Assembly: GCF_012034935.1 (NCBI RefSeq)
Contig: NZ_JAATEN010000008.1
Span: 62,001 to 126,000, forward strand
Length of the DNA stretch: 64,000 nucleotides
Reading direction: 5' to 3'
Source: Streptomyces zingiberis
Lineage (GTDB): Bacteria > Actinomycetota > Actinomycetes > Streptomycetales > Streptomycetaceae
Shown: in pieces, positions 42,388 through 51,531 of the stretch
Numbering within the stretch: the first letter of the stretch is position 1
Layout: every line of letters begins with the position of its first letter
The notes under the pieces: model-generated
Database searches by the model: none
What the model was told of the DNA's origin: nothing
What the model saw: only the letters and a program-made list of their open reading frames with translations
Translations under genes and position numbers: made by a program

Positions 42388-43437
42388 ATGCGGCTCGGGA
42401 TCAACCTCGGCTACTGGGGTGCCGGCATGGACGCCGACAACCTGGCGGTGGCCCGGGAGGCGGACCGGCTCGGCTACGCGGTCTGCTGGGCCGCGGAGGC
42501 GTACGGCTCCGACGCGCCCTCCGTGCTGTCCTGGGTCGCCGCGCAGACCGAGCGCATCGACGTCGGCTCCGCGATCCTGCAGATCCCGGCCCGCACCCCG
42601 GCCATGACCGCGATGACCGCCGCCACCCTCGACTCGCTCTCCGGCGGCCGTTTCCGGCTGGGGCTGGGCGTCTCCGGCCCGCAGGTCTCCGAGGGGTGGT
42701 ACGGGGTCAGGTTCGACAAGCCGCTGGCCCGCACCCGCGAGTACGTGGAGATCGTCCGCAAGGCGATGTCCCGCGAACGGCTGACGCACCAGGGCGCGAA
42801 CTGGACGCTGCCGCTCCCGGACGGACCCGGCAAGGCGCTCAAGCTCACCGTTCACCCGGTGCGCGAGCGGATCCCGCTCTACATCGCCGCGATCGGCCCG
42901 AAGAACCTGGAGCAGACCGGCGAGATCGCCGACGGCGCGCTGGTCCTCTTCTTCGCCCCGGAACACGCCGGGGAGACCACCCTGGCGCCGCTGCGCGCCG
43001 GCCGGGAGAAGGCGGGCCTGACCCTGGACGGCTTCGACCTGGTGCCCACGCTGCCGCTGGCGGTCGGCGAGGACGTGGACGCGCTGGCCGACCTCTTCCG
43101 TCCCTACACCGCGCTGTACGTCGGCGGCATGGGCAGCGCCAAGCAGAACTTCTACAACAAGCTGGCCCGGCGGATGGGATACGAGAAGGAGGCCGCGGAG
43201 ATCCAGGAGAAGTACCTCGCGGGGGAGCGGGACGCCGCCGCGGCGGCCGTGCCCCGGCAGCTCATCGACTCCACCTCGCTGCTCGGCCCCATGGAGCGGA
43301 TCGCCGACCGGATGCAGGCCTACGCCGCGGCGGGGGTCACCACGCTCTCCGTCACCCCGGCCGGATTCACCCTGGAGGAGCGGATCGCCGGGCTGCGCAC
43401 GGCCGTCGACGCCCTGGAACGCGCCGGCCTCGCCTGA
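42388..43437 (+). CDS. LLM-class F420-dependent oxidoreductase
   Basis: 349 aa luciferase-like TIM-barrel enzyme probably using coenzyme F420. MRLGINLGYWGAGMDADNL start, SAILQIPARTPAMTAMTAAT, SGGRFRLGLGVSGPQVSEGW and YIAAIGPKNLEQTGEIADG fit the F420 branch rather than FMN monooxygenases. Substrate unknown. ATG preceded by GGGGAG. Its promoter carries the repeats at 42339-42377. Confidence 0.93.
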   Translation: MRLGINLGYWGAGMDADNLAVAREADRLGYAVCWAAEAYGSDAPSVLSWVAAQTERIDVGSAILQIPARTPAMTAMTAATLDSLSGGRFRLGLGVSGPQVSEGWYGVRFDKPLARTREYVEIVRKAMSRERLTHQGANWTLPLPDGPGKALKLTVHPVRERIPLYIAAIGPKNLEQTGEIADGALVLFFAPEHAGETTLAPLRAGREKAGLTLDGFDLVPTLPLAVGEDVDALADLFRPYTALYVGGMGSAKQNFYNKLARRMGYEKEAAEIQEKYLAGERDAAAAAVPRQLIDSTSLLGPMERIADRMQAYAAAGVTTLSVTPAGFTLEERIAGLRTAVDALERAGLA

Positions 43438-43580
43438 CGGCAGGCACCCCGGCCGGCCGCCACGGAGGACGGCCGGGGTGCCGTGGTGACGGCGGCCCCG
43501 CCCGCCGGGTGGCGGCGACCCGCGGGACGGCGGCCCCGCGTCCGGGGGCGGCGTTGGCGGGGCGGCGGGGCGGGCCCGGA

Positions 43581-44195
43581 TCAGCCCGGGACCAGCCGCC
43601 CCAGCAGCCGGCCGAAGGAGATCAGCCGCGCGATCTGGCCCGGCCCGCCGTCCTCCAGGGACTTGCTGAACCGGAACGCCTCCGGGCGGAACCGGGCGGC
43701 CGCGATCGGCGCCTCCGGGTCCCCGCCGGGCACCGGGTTCAGCTCGTGCGGGGTGGACGTGGCCAGGACGACGTGCACCCCGCGGTCCACCCGCCGGCCG
43801 GCCGCGTCCCGGCCCACCATCGTGCGCATCCCGACGTGCCGGATGGACCCCAGCGGCAGCACCTGCACCGAGGAGTCCAGCACCGTGGTCCCCGGTGCCT
43901 GCTCGTCGGCCGTCTCCTCGCTGTGCCACAGGATCAGCCGCCGGCCGTCGCAGACCGCGGCCTCCTGCCAGACCGAGGCGCCCGACTCCGTGAGATCGAC
44001 GACCCGTTCGAGGGTGAAGCCCCGGACCCGGCGGCGGCCGAGCACCCCGCCGACCGCCTCCAGCGCCACGTCGGCGTGGAGGAAGTAGGCGCGGGCCGCG
44101 TCCTCGAACCGTCCGTACGGTGACCAGTCGGACCCGGCCGGACCCCGCTGCCGCTGCGCGAGACCACCCCGCGCCGCCCTGCCGAACAGACTCAC
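43581..44195 (-). CDS. Conserved unknown protein
   Basis: 204 aa, soluble, no family assigned. GFTLERVVDLTESGASVWQE, VQVLPLGSIRHVGMRTMVG and VHVVLATSTPHELNPVPGG suggest a beta-rich fold. GTG at 44195 chosen because GGAGGGGG lies upstream and the next in-frame start has none. Convergent with the LLM gene. Composition normal for a coding region. Confidence 0.65.
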   Translation of the reverse strand: MSLFGRAARGGLAQRQRGPAGSDWSPYGRFEDAARAYFLHADVALEAVGGVLGRRRVRGFTLERVVDLTESGASVWQEAAVCDGRRLILWHSEETADEQAPGTTVLDSSVQVLPLGSIRHVGMRTMVGRDAAGRRVDRGVHVVLATSTPHELNPVPGGDPEAPIAAARFRPEAFRFSKSLEDGGPGQIARLISFGRLLGRLVPG

Positions 44196-44356
44196 CCGCC
44201 ACCCCCTCCGCGATGTCCTCACCCTACCCAGGGGGAACGACAGCGGACCGTGGCCGGAATGGTTCCGGAGGGCTTCCGGAGCGCGCCGGTCCGCCGGCGG
44301 CGGGCGGTGCGTCCCGGGCCGCGCGCCGCGACGCGGTCCCCGGGAGCCGGCGGGCC

Positions 44357-45343
44357 TCAGAGCCAGCCGCGCCGCTTGAACGTGCGCCGCAGCAGCAGGA
44401 CCGCGCCGGCCATCAGCCCGAGCACCGCCGGATAGCCCCAACTGGCGTGCAGCTCCGGCATCGTGTCGAAGTTCATGCCGTAGATCCCGGCCACCAGGGT
44501 CGGCACCGCGGCCATCGCCGCCCAGGCGGAGATCTTCCGCATGTCGTCGTTCTGCCGGACCCCGGTCTGCGCGAGGTGGGCGGCGAGGACGTCGGAGATC
44601 AGCCGGTCCAGCCCCTCCACGCTCTCGTTGGCCCGGGTCAGGTGGTCGCTGACGTCCCGGAAGAAGGGCCGGGAGGAGGTGTCCACGAAGGGCAGGGCGG
44701 CGTGCGTCAGCCGGTCCATCGGCGCCGCGAGCGGCCCGGTGGCGCGCCGGAACTCCAGGATCTGCCGCTTGAGGGTGTAGATGCGGGCGGCGGTGTTCCG
44801 CATGTCGGGGACGTCCGGCGCGAACACCGACGCCTCCAGCTCCTCCAGGTCGAGCTGGAGTTCGGCGGCGACGTCGATGTAGTGGTCCACCACGGAGTCG
44901 CTCAGCGCGTAGAGCACGGCGGTCGGCCCGTGGCGCAGCACCTCACGCTCCCGCTCCAGGCGGTGCCGCACCGCGCCCAGCGGGCTGCCGTCGCCGTGCC
45001 GCACGGTGACCACGAAGGAGTCCCCGAGAAAGATCATCAGTTCCTCGGCGGTGACGGTGTCCTCCGCCGCGTCGTACACCACCGGTTTCAGCACCACGAA
45101 CAGCGAGTCGTCGTAGACCTCCAGCTTGGGCCGCTGGTGCGCCTTGAGGGCGTCCTCCACCGCCAGCGGGTGGAGCCCGAACTCGCGGCTGACCCGGTCG
45201 AACTCCTCCGGCGCCGGCTCGTGCAGCCCGATCCAGAGGAAGGCGTCGTGCCGCTCGCGCGCTTCGGCGAGCGCCGCGGAGATGTCCGGCGCGCTCTGCT
45301 CCGCGCGCTGTCCGTCCTGGTAGATGGCGCAATCCACGATCAC
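44357..45343 (-). CDS. corA: CorA-family magnesium/cobalt transporter
   Basis: 328 aa pentameric Mg2+ channel. Long cytoplasmic N-terminal domain (1-265) and two C-terminal helices; the GMN selectivity motif is in GIYGMNFDTMPE near residue 290, between helices at ISAWAAMAAVPTLVAGI and VLGLMAGAVLLLRR. Basic cytoplasmic tail RRTFKRRGWL. GTG start at 45343; an extended frame upstream lacks support. Divergent from the phosphatase gene over 61 bp. Confidence 0.92.
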   Translation of the reverse strand: MIVDCAIYQDGQRAEQSAPDISAALAEARERHDAFLWIGLHEPAPEEFDRVSREFGLHPLAVEDALKAHQRPKLEVYDDSLFVVLKPVVYDAAEDTVTAEELMIFLGDSFVVTVRHGDGSPLGAVRHRLEREREVLRHGPTAVLYALSDSVVDHYIDVAAELQLDLEELEASVFAPDVPDMRNTAARIYTLKRQILEFRRATGPLAAPMDRLTHAALPFVDTSSRPFFRDVSDHLTRANESVEGLDRLISDVLAAHLAQTGVRQNDDMRKISAWAAMAAVPTLVAGIYGMNFDTMPELHASWGYPAVLGLMAGAVLLLRRTFKRRGWL

Positions 45344-45404
45344 GCGGATGAGTGTTCCCCGCCTGCGGGAGTCATGCCTGGCGCGACCGCCTACGCTGGC
45401 GTCC

Positions 45405-46109
45405 ATGCCCACCCTGCTTCTCGTCCGCCACGGCCGGTCCACCGCCAACACCGCCGGGATCCTCGCCGGCTGGACCCCGGGCGTCGGGCTCGACGAACAC
45501 GGTGCCGCGCAGGCCGCCGCGCTCCCCGCCCGGCTCGCGGACCTGCCGCTCGCCGCCGCCGTCAGCAGCCCCCTGCAACGCTGCCAGGAGACGCTGCGCC
45601 CGCTGCTGGACGCCCGGCCGGACCTGCCCCGCCACCTCGACGAGCGGATCGGCGAGTGCCACTACGGCGACTGGTCGGGCCGGAAGCTGGCCGAACTCGC
45701 CGAGGAACCGCTGTGGACCACCGTGCAGCGCCACCCCTCGGCCGCGGCCTTCCCCGGGGAGGGCGGTGAGTCCCTGCGGGCCATGCAGACCCGCGCGGTG
45801 GACGCCGTCCGCGACTGGAACGCCCGGATCGAGGCGGAGCACGGGCCGGGCGCCGTCTACGTGATGTGCTCGCACGGGGACGTCATCAAGGCGGTGGTGG
45901 CCGACGCCGTGGGGCTGCACCTGGACCACTTCCAGCGGCTGGCCGCCGACCCCGCCTCCGTCACCGCCATCCGTTACACCCCGCTGCGGCCCTTCCTGCT
46001 GCGGCTCGGCGACACCGGCTCACTGGCCTCCCTCGCGCCGCCCGAGACCCCGCCCTCCCCCACCGCGGAGGGTGACGCCGCGGTGGGGGGCGGTGCGGGC
46101 GCGGCGTGA
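45405..46109 (+). CDS. Histidine phosphatase (MSMEG_4193-type phosphoglycerate mutase-like)
   Basis: 234 aa. Catalytic RHG motif near the N-terminus (LLVRHGRSTANTAG), Glu in ERIGECHYGDWSG near residue 84 and second His in MCSHGDVIKAV near 157. Member of the family always found beside DUF3090 and SCO1664-type genes in actinobacteria, as here. TACGCT -10 lies 7 nt before the ATG, so the mRNA is probably leaderless. Substrate unknown. Confidence 0.9.
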   Translation: MPTLLLVRHGRSTANTAGILAGWTPGVGLDEHGAAQAAALPARLADLPLAAAVSSPLQRCQETLRPLLDARPDLPRHLDERIGECHYGDWSGRKLAELAEEPLWTTVQRHPSAAAFPGEGGESLRAMQTRAVDAVRDWNARIEAEHGPGAVYVMCSHGDVIKAVVADAVGLHLDHFQRLAADPASVTAIRYTPLRPFLLRLGDTGSLASLAPPETPPSPTAEGDAAVGGGAGAA

Positions 46110-46241
46110 TCTCCGGTCCCAGTAGGGTGGACAGCCCGCGGGTGGGAAGGCCCTCCTCCGGAGGGCCGCCGCGAGCGGAACCGCACCGTGGCCGAGAACC
46201 GTCGGCACACCCGAGACCACCGAGCAGACATGGAGCAGGAC

Positions 46242-46832
46242 GTGCCCCGTCAGGTGTTCCTCTACGACCAGCCGGACCGGTTCGTCGCCGGTACGGTCGG
46301 GCTGCCTGGCCGCCGGACCTTCTTCCTCCAGGCGACGGCGGGCGGCCGGACCACGAGCGTCTCCCTGGAGAAGGCCCAGGTTGAGGCGTTGGCCGAGCGG
46401 ATCGACGAGTTGCTGGACGAGGTGGTCCGCCGCACCGGCGGCAGCGCCCCCGTGCCGGCGGTCGCGCCCACCGAGGAGTCCGACAGCGAACCGCTCCGGA
46501 CCCCGGTGGAGGAGGAGTTCCGCGTCGGCACCATGGCGCTCGCCTGGGACGGTGAGGAGGAGCGCATGATCGTCGAGGCCCAGGCGCTCGTCGAGCTGGA
46601 GGCAGAGTCCGAGGAGGACCTCGCCGAGGCCGAGGAGAAGCTCCTGCAGGACGACGAGAACGGCCCGCCCATGCTGCGGGTCCGGCTCACCGGGGCCAAG
46701 GCCCGGGCGTTCGCCAAGCGCGCGCTGGACGTCGTCAACGCCGGCCGGCCGCCGTGCCCGCTGTGCAGCCTGCCGCTCGACCCGGAAGGACACGTATGTC
46801 CGCGCCAGAACGGATACCGCCGCGGCCTGTGA
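46242..46832 (+). CDS. DUF3090 protein with zinc ribbon
   Basis: 196 aa. Starts VPRQVFLYDQPDRFVAGTVG, a near-invariant family N-terminus, so GTG at 46242 (GGAG 6 nt upstream) is preferred over a GTG at 46188. C-terminal zinc ribbon CPLCSLPLDPEGHVCPR. Middle EAEEKLLQDDENGPPMLRVR. Function unknown but conserved between the phosphatase and the kinase-like gene, implying one pathway. Confidence 0.87.
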   Translation: MPRQVFLYDQPDRFVAGTVGLPGRRTFFLQATAGGRTTSVSLEKAQVEALAERIDELLDEVVRRTGGSAPVPAVAPTEESDSEPLRTPVEEEFRVGTMALAWDGEEERMIVEAQALVELEAESEEDLAEAEEKLLQDDENGPPMLRVRLTGAKARAFAKRALDVVNAGRPPCPLCSLPLDPEGHVCPRQNGYRRGL

Positions 46833-47644
46833 CCACCGCCGGAGCGGCCGGGACGGCCGCGGGGGCGCTGGACCTCCTGACGCGCGGGGAACTGCGGGTG
46901 GAGGGCCGCGTGGGCGGGGCGTCCAACGCGGTGCTGTACTGCACGGCCGAGCTGGACGGGCGGAGTGCCGCCTGTGTCTACAAACCGGTCGCCGGGGAAC
47001 GTCCGCTGTGGGACTTCCCCGACGGCAGCCTCGCCCGGCGCGAGACCGCGGCGTTCGAGGTCTCCCGGGCCACCGGCTGGGACCTCGTCCCGCCGACCGT
47101 GCTCCGGGACGGCCCCTACGGCGAGGGCATGTGCCAGCTGTGGATCGACGCCGAGCCGGAGGCGGAACTGCTGGCGCTGGTGGACGCGGAGGAGCCGGGG
47201 CCCGGCTGGAAGGCCGTCGGCCTCGCCGAGGTGGGGGAGGGGCGCACCGCGCTGCTCGTCCACGCCGACGACCCGCGGCTGCGGCGGGTGGCCGTCTTCG
47301 ACGCCGTCGTCAACAACGCCGACCGCAAGGGGGGCCATCTGCTGCCCGCGCCGGGCGGCCGGCTGTACGCCATCGACCACGGCGTCACCTTCGCCACCGA
47401 GGACAAACTCCGCACCCTGCTGTGGGGCTGGGCCGGCGAGCCGCTGCCCGCCGAGGCGGTGGAGGTGCTGGAGCGGCTGGAGACGGAACTGGCCCCGGCC
47501 GGCCCGCTGACGGAGCGCCTGCGGGAGCTGATCACGCCCGCCGAGACGGACGCGGTGCGGGACCGGGTGCGGCTGCTGCTGCGCGGCGGACGCCATCCGG
47601 AACCGGGCGGGGAGTGGCCGGCGATCCCCTGGCCGCCGATCTGA
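46796..47644 (+). CDS. SCO1664-family PI3/PI4-kinase-like protein
   Basis: 282 aa. YKPVAGERPLWDFPDGSLAR (nucleotide-clamp Lys) and FDAVVNNADRKGGHLL followed by YAIDHGVTF reproduce the kinase catalytic N-x-x-R-K and D-H-G motifs of the family. Overlaps the DUF3090 gene by 37 bp, so they are coupled. ATG at 46796 follows GGAAGGA. Substrate unknown. Confidence 0.87.
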   Translation: MSAPERIPPRPVTTAGAAGTAAGALDLLTRGELRVEGRVGGASNAVLYCTAELDGRSAACVYKPVAGERPLWDFPDGSLARRETAAFEVSRATGWDLVPPTVLRDGPYGEGMCQLWIDAEPEAELLALVDAEEPGPGWKAVGLAEVGEGRTALLVHADDPRLRRVAVFDAVVNNADRKGGHLLPAPGGRLYAIDHGVTFATEDKLRTLLWGWAGEPLPAEAVEVLERLETELAPAGPLTERLRELITPAETDAVRDRVRLLLRGGRHPEPGGEWPAIPWPPI

Positions 47645-47799
47645 TCCCGGCCGGCTCCCGGCCCGCTCGCCCGGGGAGTCCTCCGGAGGGGCTGCCCCAT
47701 GAGGGCTCAGAGCTCCTCCACCGGGGGATCCGGCACCGGGATCCCCCGGGACGCTGACGGCGCCGCCGCCCGGCCCCGTGCGGCGGACCGCCCGACCCC

Positions 47800-47840
47800 G
47801 TCCCTGTCCCCGTTCCTCTCCCTGTCCCTGTCCCCGTTCC
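47800..47840. repeat. 17-bp direct repeat in a pyrimidine-rich tract
   Basis: GTCCCTGTCCCCGTTCC at 47800-47816 and 47824-47840, inside a C/T-rich strand of about 80 nt. The 47645-48175 gap holds no gene I can support; a short minus-strand frame there encodes only Arg/Asp/Gly-rich low-complexity sequence. Confidence 0.7.
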
Positions 47841-48175
47841 GGTCCCGGTTCCCGGCCCGGTTGCGGGTCCGTCCGGCGATCCCCGCCTCCCGCCGGCCCC
47901 CGCCGTCCCGGCCCGGCGGCCGTCCGTCCCCGGCCCGGATGGGGGCGTGGCCCGGTCGCGCCGGCCGTGCCACCGGGGTGCCGCGGCCCCCTCCGGGGCC
48001 GAACAGGACCGCCGCGGCGGGACGGCCCAGGGGTGCCGACGCCCGGTGTCAGGGGGAGCACCACGTCAACCGCCCCGCCGCCGCCACTCCGTGACGCGCG
48101 GCCCGCCGGACCCGCGGATCCGGCCGGACGTGGCCGGACGTGGCCACCGGTTCGTATCCGGACAGTGCGTCCGGT

Positions 48176-48181
48176 TACGCT
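48176..48181 (+). promoter_or_regulatory. -10 hexamer of a probable leaderless mshC promoter
   Basis: TACGCT ends 6 nt before the mshC ATG, and no ribosome site precedes the ATG. A weak TTCGTA -35-like hexamer lies 19 bp upstream. Confidence 0.4.
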
Positions 48182-48187
48182 CATGCC

Positions 48188-49417
48188 ATGTATGCCTGGC
48201 CTGCTTCCGAGGTCCCCGCCCTGCCCGGCCGTGGCCGCGACCTCCGGATCCACGACACCGCGACCGGGAAGGCGATCACCCTCGACCCCGGTCCCGTCGC
48301 CCGTCTCTACGTCTGCGGCATCACTCCCTACGACGCCACCCATCTGGGACATGCGGCCACCTACACCGCCTTCGACCTCCTCCAGCGCGTCTGGCTGGAC
48401 TCCGGACGGCAGGTCCACTACGTCCAGAACGTCACCGACGTCGACGACCCGCTGCTGGAGCGGGCCGCGGCGCACGGGGAGGACTGGGCCGCGCTCGCCG
48501 AGCGGGAGACGGTCCTCTTCCGCGAGGACATGACGGCGCTGCGGATGCTCCCACCCCGGCACTACATCGGCGCGGTCGAGGCCATACCGGCCATCGTGCC
48601 GCTGGTGGAGCGGCTCCGCGAGGCGGGCGCCGTCTACGAACTCGACGGCGACCTCTACTTCTCCGTCCAGTCCGACCGCCACTTCGGCGAGGTCTCCGGA
48701 CTGGACGCCCGGACCATGCGGCAGCTGTCCGCCGAGCGCGGCGGCGACCCGGAGCGGCCCGGCAAGAAGGACCCCCTCGACCCGATGGTCTGGATGGCGG
48801 CGCGCGAGGGCGAGCCCAGCTGGGACGGCGGGAGCCTCGGCCGCGGCCGGCCCGGCTGGCACATCGAGTGCGTCGCCATCGCCCTGGACCACCTGGGCAT
48901 GGGCTTCGACGTCCAGGGCGGCGGCTCCGACCTGGCCTTCCCGCACCACGAGATGGGCGCCTCGCACGCCCACGCCCTGACCGGCGAGCACCCCTTCGCC
49001 CGGGCGTACGTGCACGCGGGGATGGTCGCCCTGGACGGCGAGAAGATGTCCAAGTCCAAGGGGAACCTCGTCTTCGTCTCGGCGCTGCGCCGGGACGGTG
49101 TGGACCCGGCGGCGATCCGGCTGGCGATCCTCGCCCACCACTACCGCTCCGACTGGGAATGGACGGGCGGGGTGCTGACGGCGGCCCAGGACCGGCTGGC
49201 GCGGTGGCGCGCCGCCGTCTCCCGCCCTGACGGCCCCGCCGCGGACGCCCTTCTGGACGAGGTGCGCGCGACCCTCGCCGACGACCTGGACGCCCCGGCG
49301 GCGCTCGCCGCGGTGGACCGCTGGGCCGCCGCGCAGCGCGACGGCGGCGGCACCGACGAGTCGGCCCCCGGCCTGGTCTCCCGCACCGTGGACGCGCTGC
49401 TGGGCGTGGCGCTCTAG
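48188..49417 (+). CDS. mshC: Mycothiol biosynthesis cysteine ligase MshC
   Basis: 409 aa, ATP-dependent ligation of cysteine to GlcN-Ins in mycothiol synthesis. Class I tRNA-synthetase fold related to CysS but lacking the anticodon domain: THLGHA (HIGH-like) near residue 50, KMSKS-like EKMSKSKGN near 285, [12 protein letters not shown] and [13 protein letters not shown] supplying zinc ligands, and VDDPLLERA typical of MshC. N-terminal [14 protein letters not shown] is the usual MshC start. Same position as S. coelicolor SCO1663. Confidence 0.97.
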   Translation: MYAWPASEVPALPGRGRDLRIHDTATGKAITLDPGPVARLYVCGITPYDATHLGHAATYTAFDLLQRVWLDSGRQVHYVQNVTDVDDPLLERAAAHGEDWAALAERETVLFREDMTALRMLPPRHYIGAVEAIPAIVPLVERLREAGAVYELDGDLYFSVQSDRHFGEVSGLDARTMRQLSAERGGDPERPGKKDPLDPMVWMAAREGEPSWDGGSLGRGRPGWHIECVAIALDHLGMGFDVQGGGSDLAFPHHEMGASHAHALTGEHPFARAYVHAGMVALDGEKMSKSKGNLVFVSALRRDGVDPAAIRLAILAHHYRSDWEWTGGVLTAAQDRLARWRAAVSRPDGPAADALLDEVRATLADDLDAPAALAAVDRWAAAQRDGGGTDESAPGLVSRTVDALLGVAL

Positions 49418-49591
49418 CCCGCCCGGCCGGCCCCGGCCGCCCGCCACGGGGGTCCCGGTGACCGGGCCCTGCGACGGGCGGCCGGCCGGATGGAGAGGGG
49501 ACACCATCGGGCGCACTGCGCTGCGCCTGTACCGCGGGAGCGGCGTCCGCCACCGTCGTCCTCAGGGCGCCGTGAGCGGAAGAACGGCGAA

Positions 49592-49620
49592 ACCCCTGGC
49601 AGCCGTCGGCTGCCAGGGGT
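49592..49620. terminator. 13-bp perfect hairpin between mshC and parJ-like gene
   Basis: ACCCCTGGCAGCC and GGCTGCCAGGGGT flank a GTC loop, in the 423-bp gap between these convergent genes. The remainder of the gap shows no gene. Confidence 0.75.
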
Positions 49621-49840
49621 CCGCAGGGCCGTGCCCCGGGCGGCGTGCGCAGCAGAGGCGGGCCCGGGGCTTTCGTCACCAGGTCACCAACGGTGCCAGT
49701 TCCCGTACCGGCTTGCGCGGGCGTCGCCAGATGCGGCGGGGTGAGTCCGTGCTCCCCGCTCTGCGAGGGGGCCGTTCCCGGCAGGGCGCGGACGGTTGTG
49801 ACGCGGATCCGGCCCCCGGGAGACCTGACTCGGGGAAGGT

Positions 49841-51088
49841 CTAGTCCTCGTCGTCGCTCCGGTCGTTCCCCTCCCGCTCCGGAGGGGAGCCGTCGGACGG
49901 GCCGTCACCGGTGCCGCCGCCCGCGCCGGGCCGCCGTCCGCCGTCCTCCGCGCCCTCCGGGCCGGAGGCCCCGCCGGTGGCGCCCGCGTCGTCCGAGGCG
50001 CGGGCCTCGCCATCGCCATCGCCATCGGCATCGGCATCGGCATCGGCATCGGCATCGGAGTCGGCACCGGCATCTGCGTCGGCGTCGTCCGGGCCGGGCT
50101 CACGGTCCGTCCCGCCGCCCGGCGACGGCCGTTTCGGCGGCCGGCCGGCCGGTCCGGCGGAGGGGTCGCGCAGGTAGGAGCCGCTCTCCCGGCCCTCCGG
50201 CGGGGTGCCGCTCTCCGTGGCGCGGTCGCCGGGCGCCGTGCCGGGACGGCCGTCGCGGCGGCGGAGATAGCGCTCGAACTCCCGCGCGATGGCCTCGCCG
50301 GACGCCTCCGGCAGCTCCGCGGTGTCCCGGGCCTCCTCCAGCGTCTGCACGTACTCGGCCACCTCGCTGTCCTCCGACGCGAGCTGGTCCACGCCGACCT
50401 GCCAGGCCCGGGCGTCCTCCACCAGCTCGCCGGTGGGAATGCGCATCCCGAGCAGGTCCTCCAGGCGGTTGAGCAGCGCCAGCGTCGCCTTGGGGTTGGG
50501 CGGCTGGGAGACGTAGTGCGGCACGGCCGCCCACAGGCTCACCGCCGGCACGCCGGCGTGGGTGCACGCCTCCTGCAGGATGCCGACGATGCCGGTGGGG
50601 CCCTCGTAGCGGCTCTCCTCCAGGCTCAGGGTGCGGGCGAGCTGCGGGTCCGAGGTGACGGCGCTGACCGGTACCGGACGGGTGTGCGGGGTGTCGCCGA
50701 GCAGCGCGCCGAGAATCACGACCATCTCCACGCCCAGCTCGTGGGCGAAGCCCAGCAGTTCGTTGCAGAACGAGCGCCAGCGCATGCTCGGCTCGATGCC
50801 GCGGATCAGGACCAGGTCCCGGGGGCGCTCACCGCCGGCCCGGACCACCGAGAGCCGGGTCGTCGGCCAGGTGATCTTGCGGACGCCGTTCTCCAGGAAG
50901 ATCGTGGGCCGGTTGACCTGGAAGTCGTAGTAGTCCTCGGCGTCCAGCGCGGCGAAGACCTCGCCCTTCCACTCCCGGTCGAGGTGGAGCACCGCGCCGG
51001 AGGCGGCGTCACCCGCGTCGTTCCAGCCCTCGAACGCGGCCACCATGACGGGGTCGACCAGCTCGGGAACCCCCTCGAGCTCGATCAC
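49841..51088 (-). CDS. parJ: PAC2-family protein, ParJ-like
   Basis: 415 aa. PAC2 fold at 1-255 (VMVAAFEGWNDAGDAASGAV, GIEPSMRWRSFCNELLGF, VVILGALLGDTPHTRPVPVS, VSLWAAVPHYVSQPPNPKA). In S. coelicolor the protein at this locus (SCO1662, ParJ) binds ParA and tunes its assembly during sporulation-linked chromosome segregation. The tail (290-415) is disordered and acidic, with a DADADADADGDGDG stretch from a hexanucleotide repeat. GTG at 51088 has AAGGAGG 6 nt upstream. ParJ function here is inferred from synteny. Confidence 0.85.
   Translation of the reverse strand: MIELEGVPELVDPVMVAAFEGWNDAGDAASGAVLHLDREWKGEVFAALDAEDYYDFQVNRPTIFLENGVRKITWPTTRLSVVRAGGERPRDLVLIRGIEPSMRWRSFCNELLGFAHELGVEMVVILGALLGDTPHTRPVPVSAVTSDPQLARTLSLEESRYEGPTGIVGILQEACTHAGVPAVSLWAAVPHYVSQPPNPKATLALLNRLEDLLGMRIPTGELVEDARAWQVGVDQLASEDSEVAEYVQTLEEARDTAELPEASGEAIAREFERYLRRRDGRPGTAPGDRATESGTPPEGRESGSYLRDPSAGPAGRPPKRPSPGGGTDREPGPDDADADAGADSDADADADADADGDGDGEARASDDAGATGGASGPEGAEDGGRRPGAGGGTGDGPSDGSPPEREGNDRSDDED
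50009..50086. repeat. Hexanucleotide microsatellite inside the ParJ-like gene
   Basis: Thirteen 6-bp units, eight of them GCCATC or GGCATC, encoding Asp-Ala/Asp-Gly dipeptides on the minus strand. In-frame, so unit changes would lengthen or shorten the tail without frameshift. Confidence 0.85.
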
Positions 51089-51276
51089 CCAGCGCCTCCT
51101 TCCGCCGGGGTCCGGTCCGTCCCGGTACCTCGGCTGCCGTTCCGTCACGTGCGGCACCACCCTACGGCGTCCCCGTCACGCGCCGGCGTCCCAGGAGGGG
51201 AGAACGGGGTGAGGGCGCGCGGGGGAAGCCGGAGACGGGCCCTGGGTCCGCCCTGACGGGTGACTTTCGTGCGCGG

Positions 51277-51300
51277 GACGTCGCGCGATGGGGCGACGTC
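51277..51300. terminator. Hairpin in the glpD - parJ gap
   Basis: GACGTCGC and GCGACGTC pair around an 8-nt loop, about 230 nt past the glpD stop; weak placement for a terminator. Between it and glpD lies a 15-bp tandem duplication (51376-51405). No gene seen in 51161-51531. Confidence 0.35.
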
Positions 51301-51375
51301 CTGGTGGCGGGGTGACAGGGCGACGGGGTGACGCGGCGGGCCGGGGTGCGGCGGGCGGCCGGGGGCGGGACGGCC

Positions 51376-51405
51376 GGGAGAGGCGCGCCCGGGAGAGGCG
51401 CGCCC
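51376..51405. repeat. 15-bp tandem duplication
   Basis: GGGAGAGGCGCGCCC occurs twice head to tail in noncoding DNA downstream of glpD. Confidence 0.75.
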
Positions 51406-51531
51406 GGCGCTTCCCCCTCCGTGCCGCCGCCCGCCGCCGGTTCATTCTCCGGTTCACCCGGCTTCCCACGGCTTCCCCCGGCACGGGCGCGCGGGCCGGG
51501 GGAAGCCGGGCGGGCCGTCACCCCCGGGTGC

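Noticed and set aside
47707..47973. Short minus-strand frame rich in Asn/Arg/Asp repeats between the SCO1664-type gene and mshC
   Set aside because: Composition simply reflects the pyrimidine-rich direct repeats; no ribosome site or homologous pattern.
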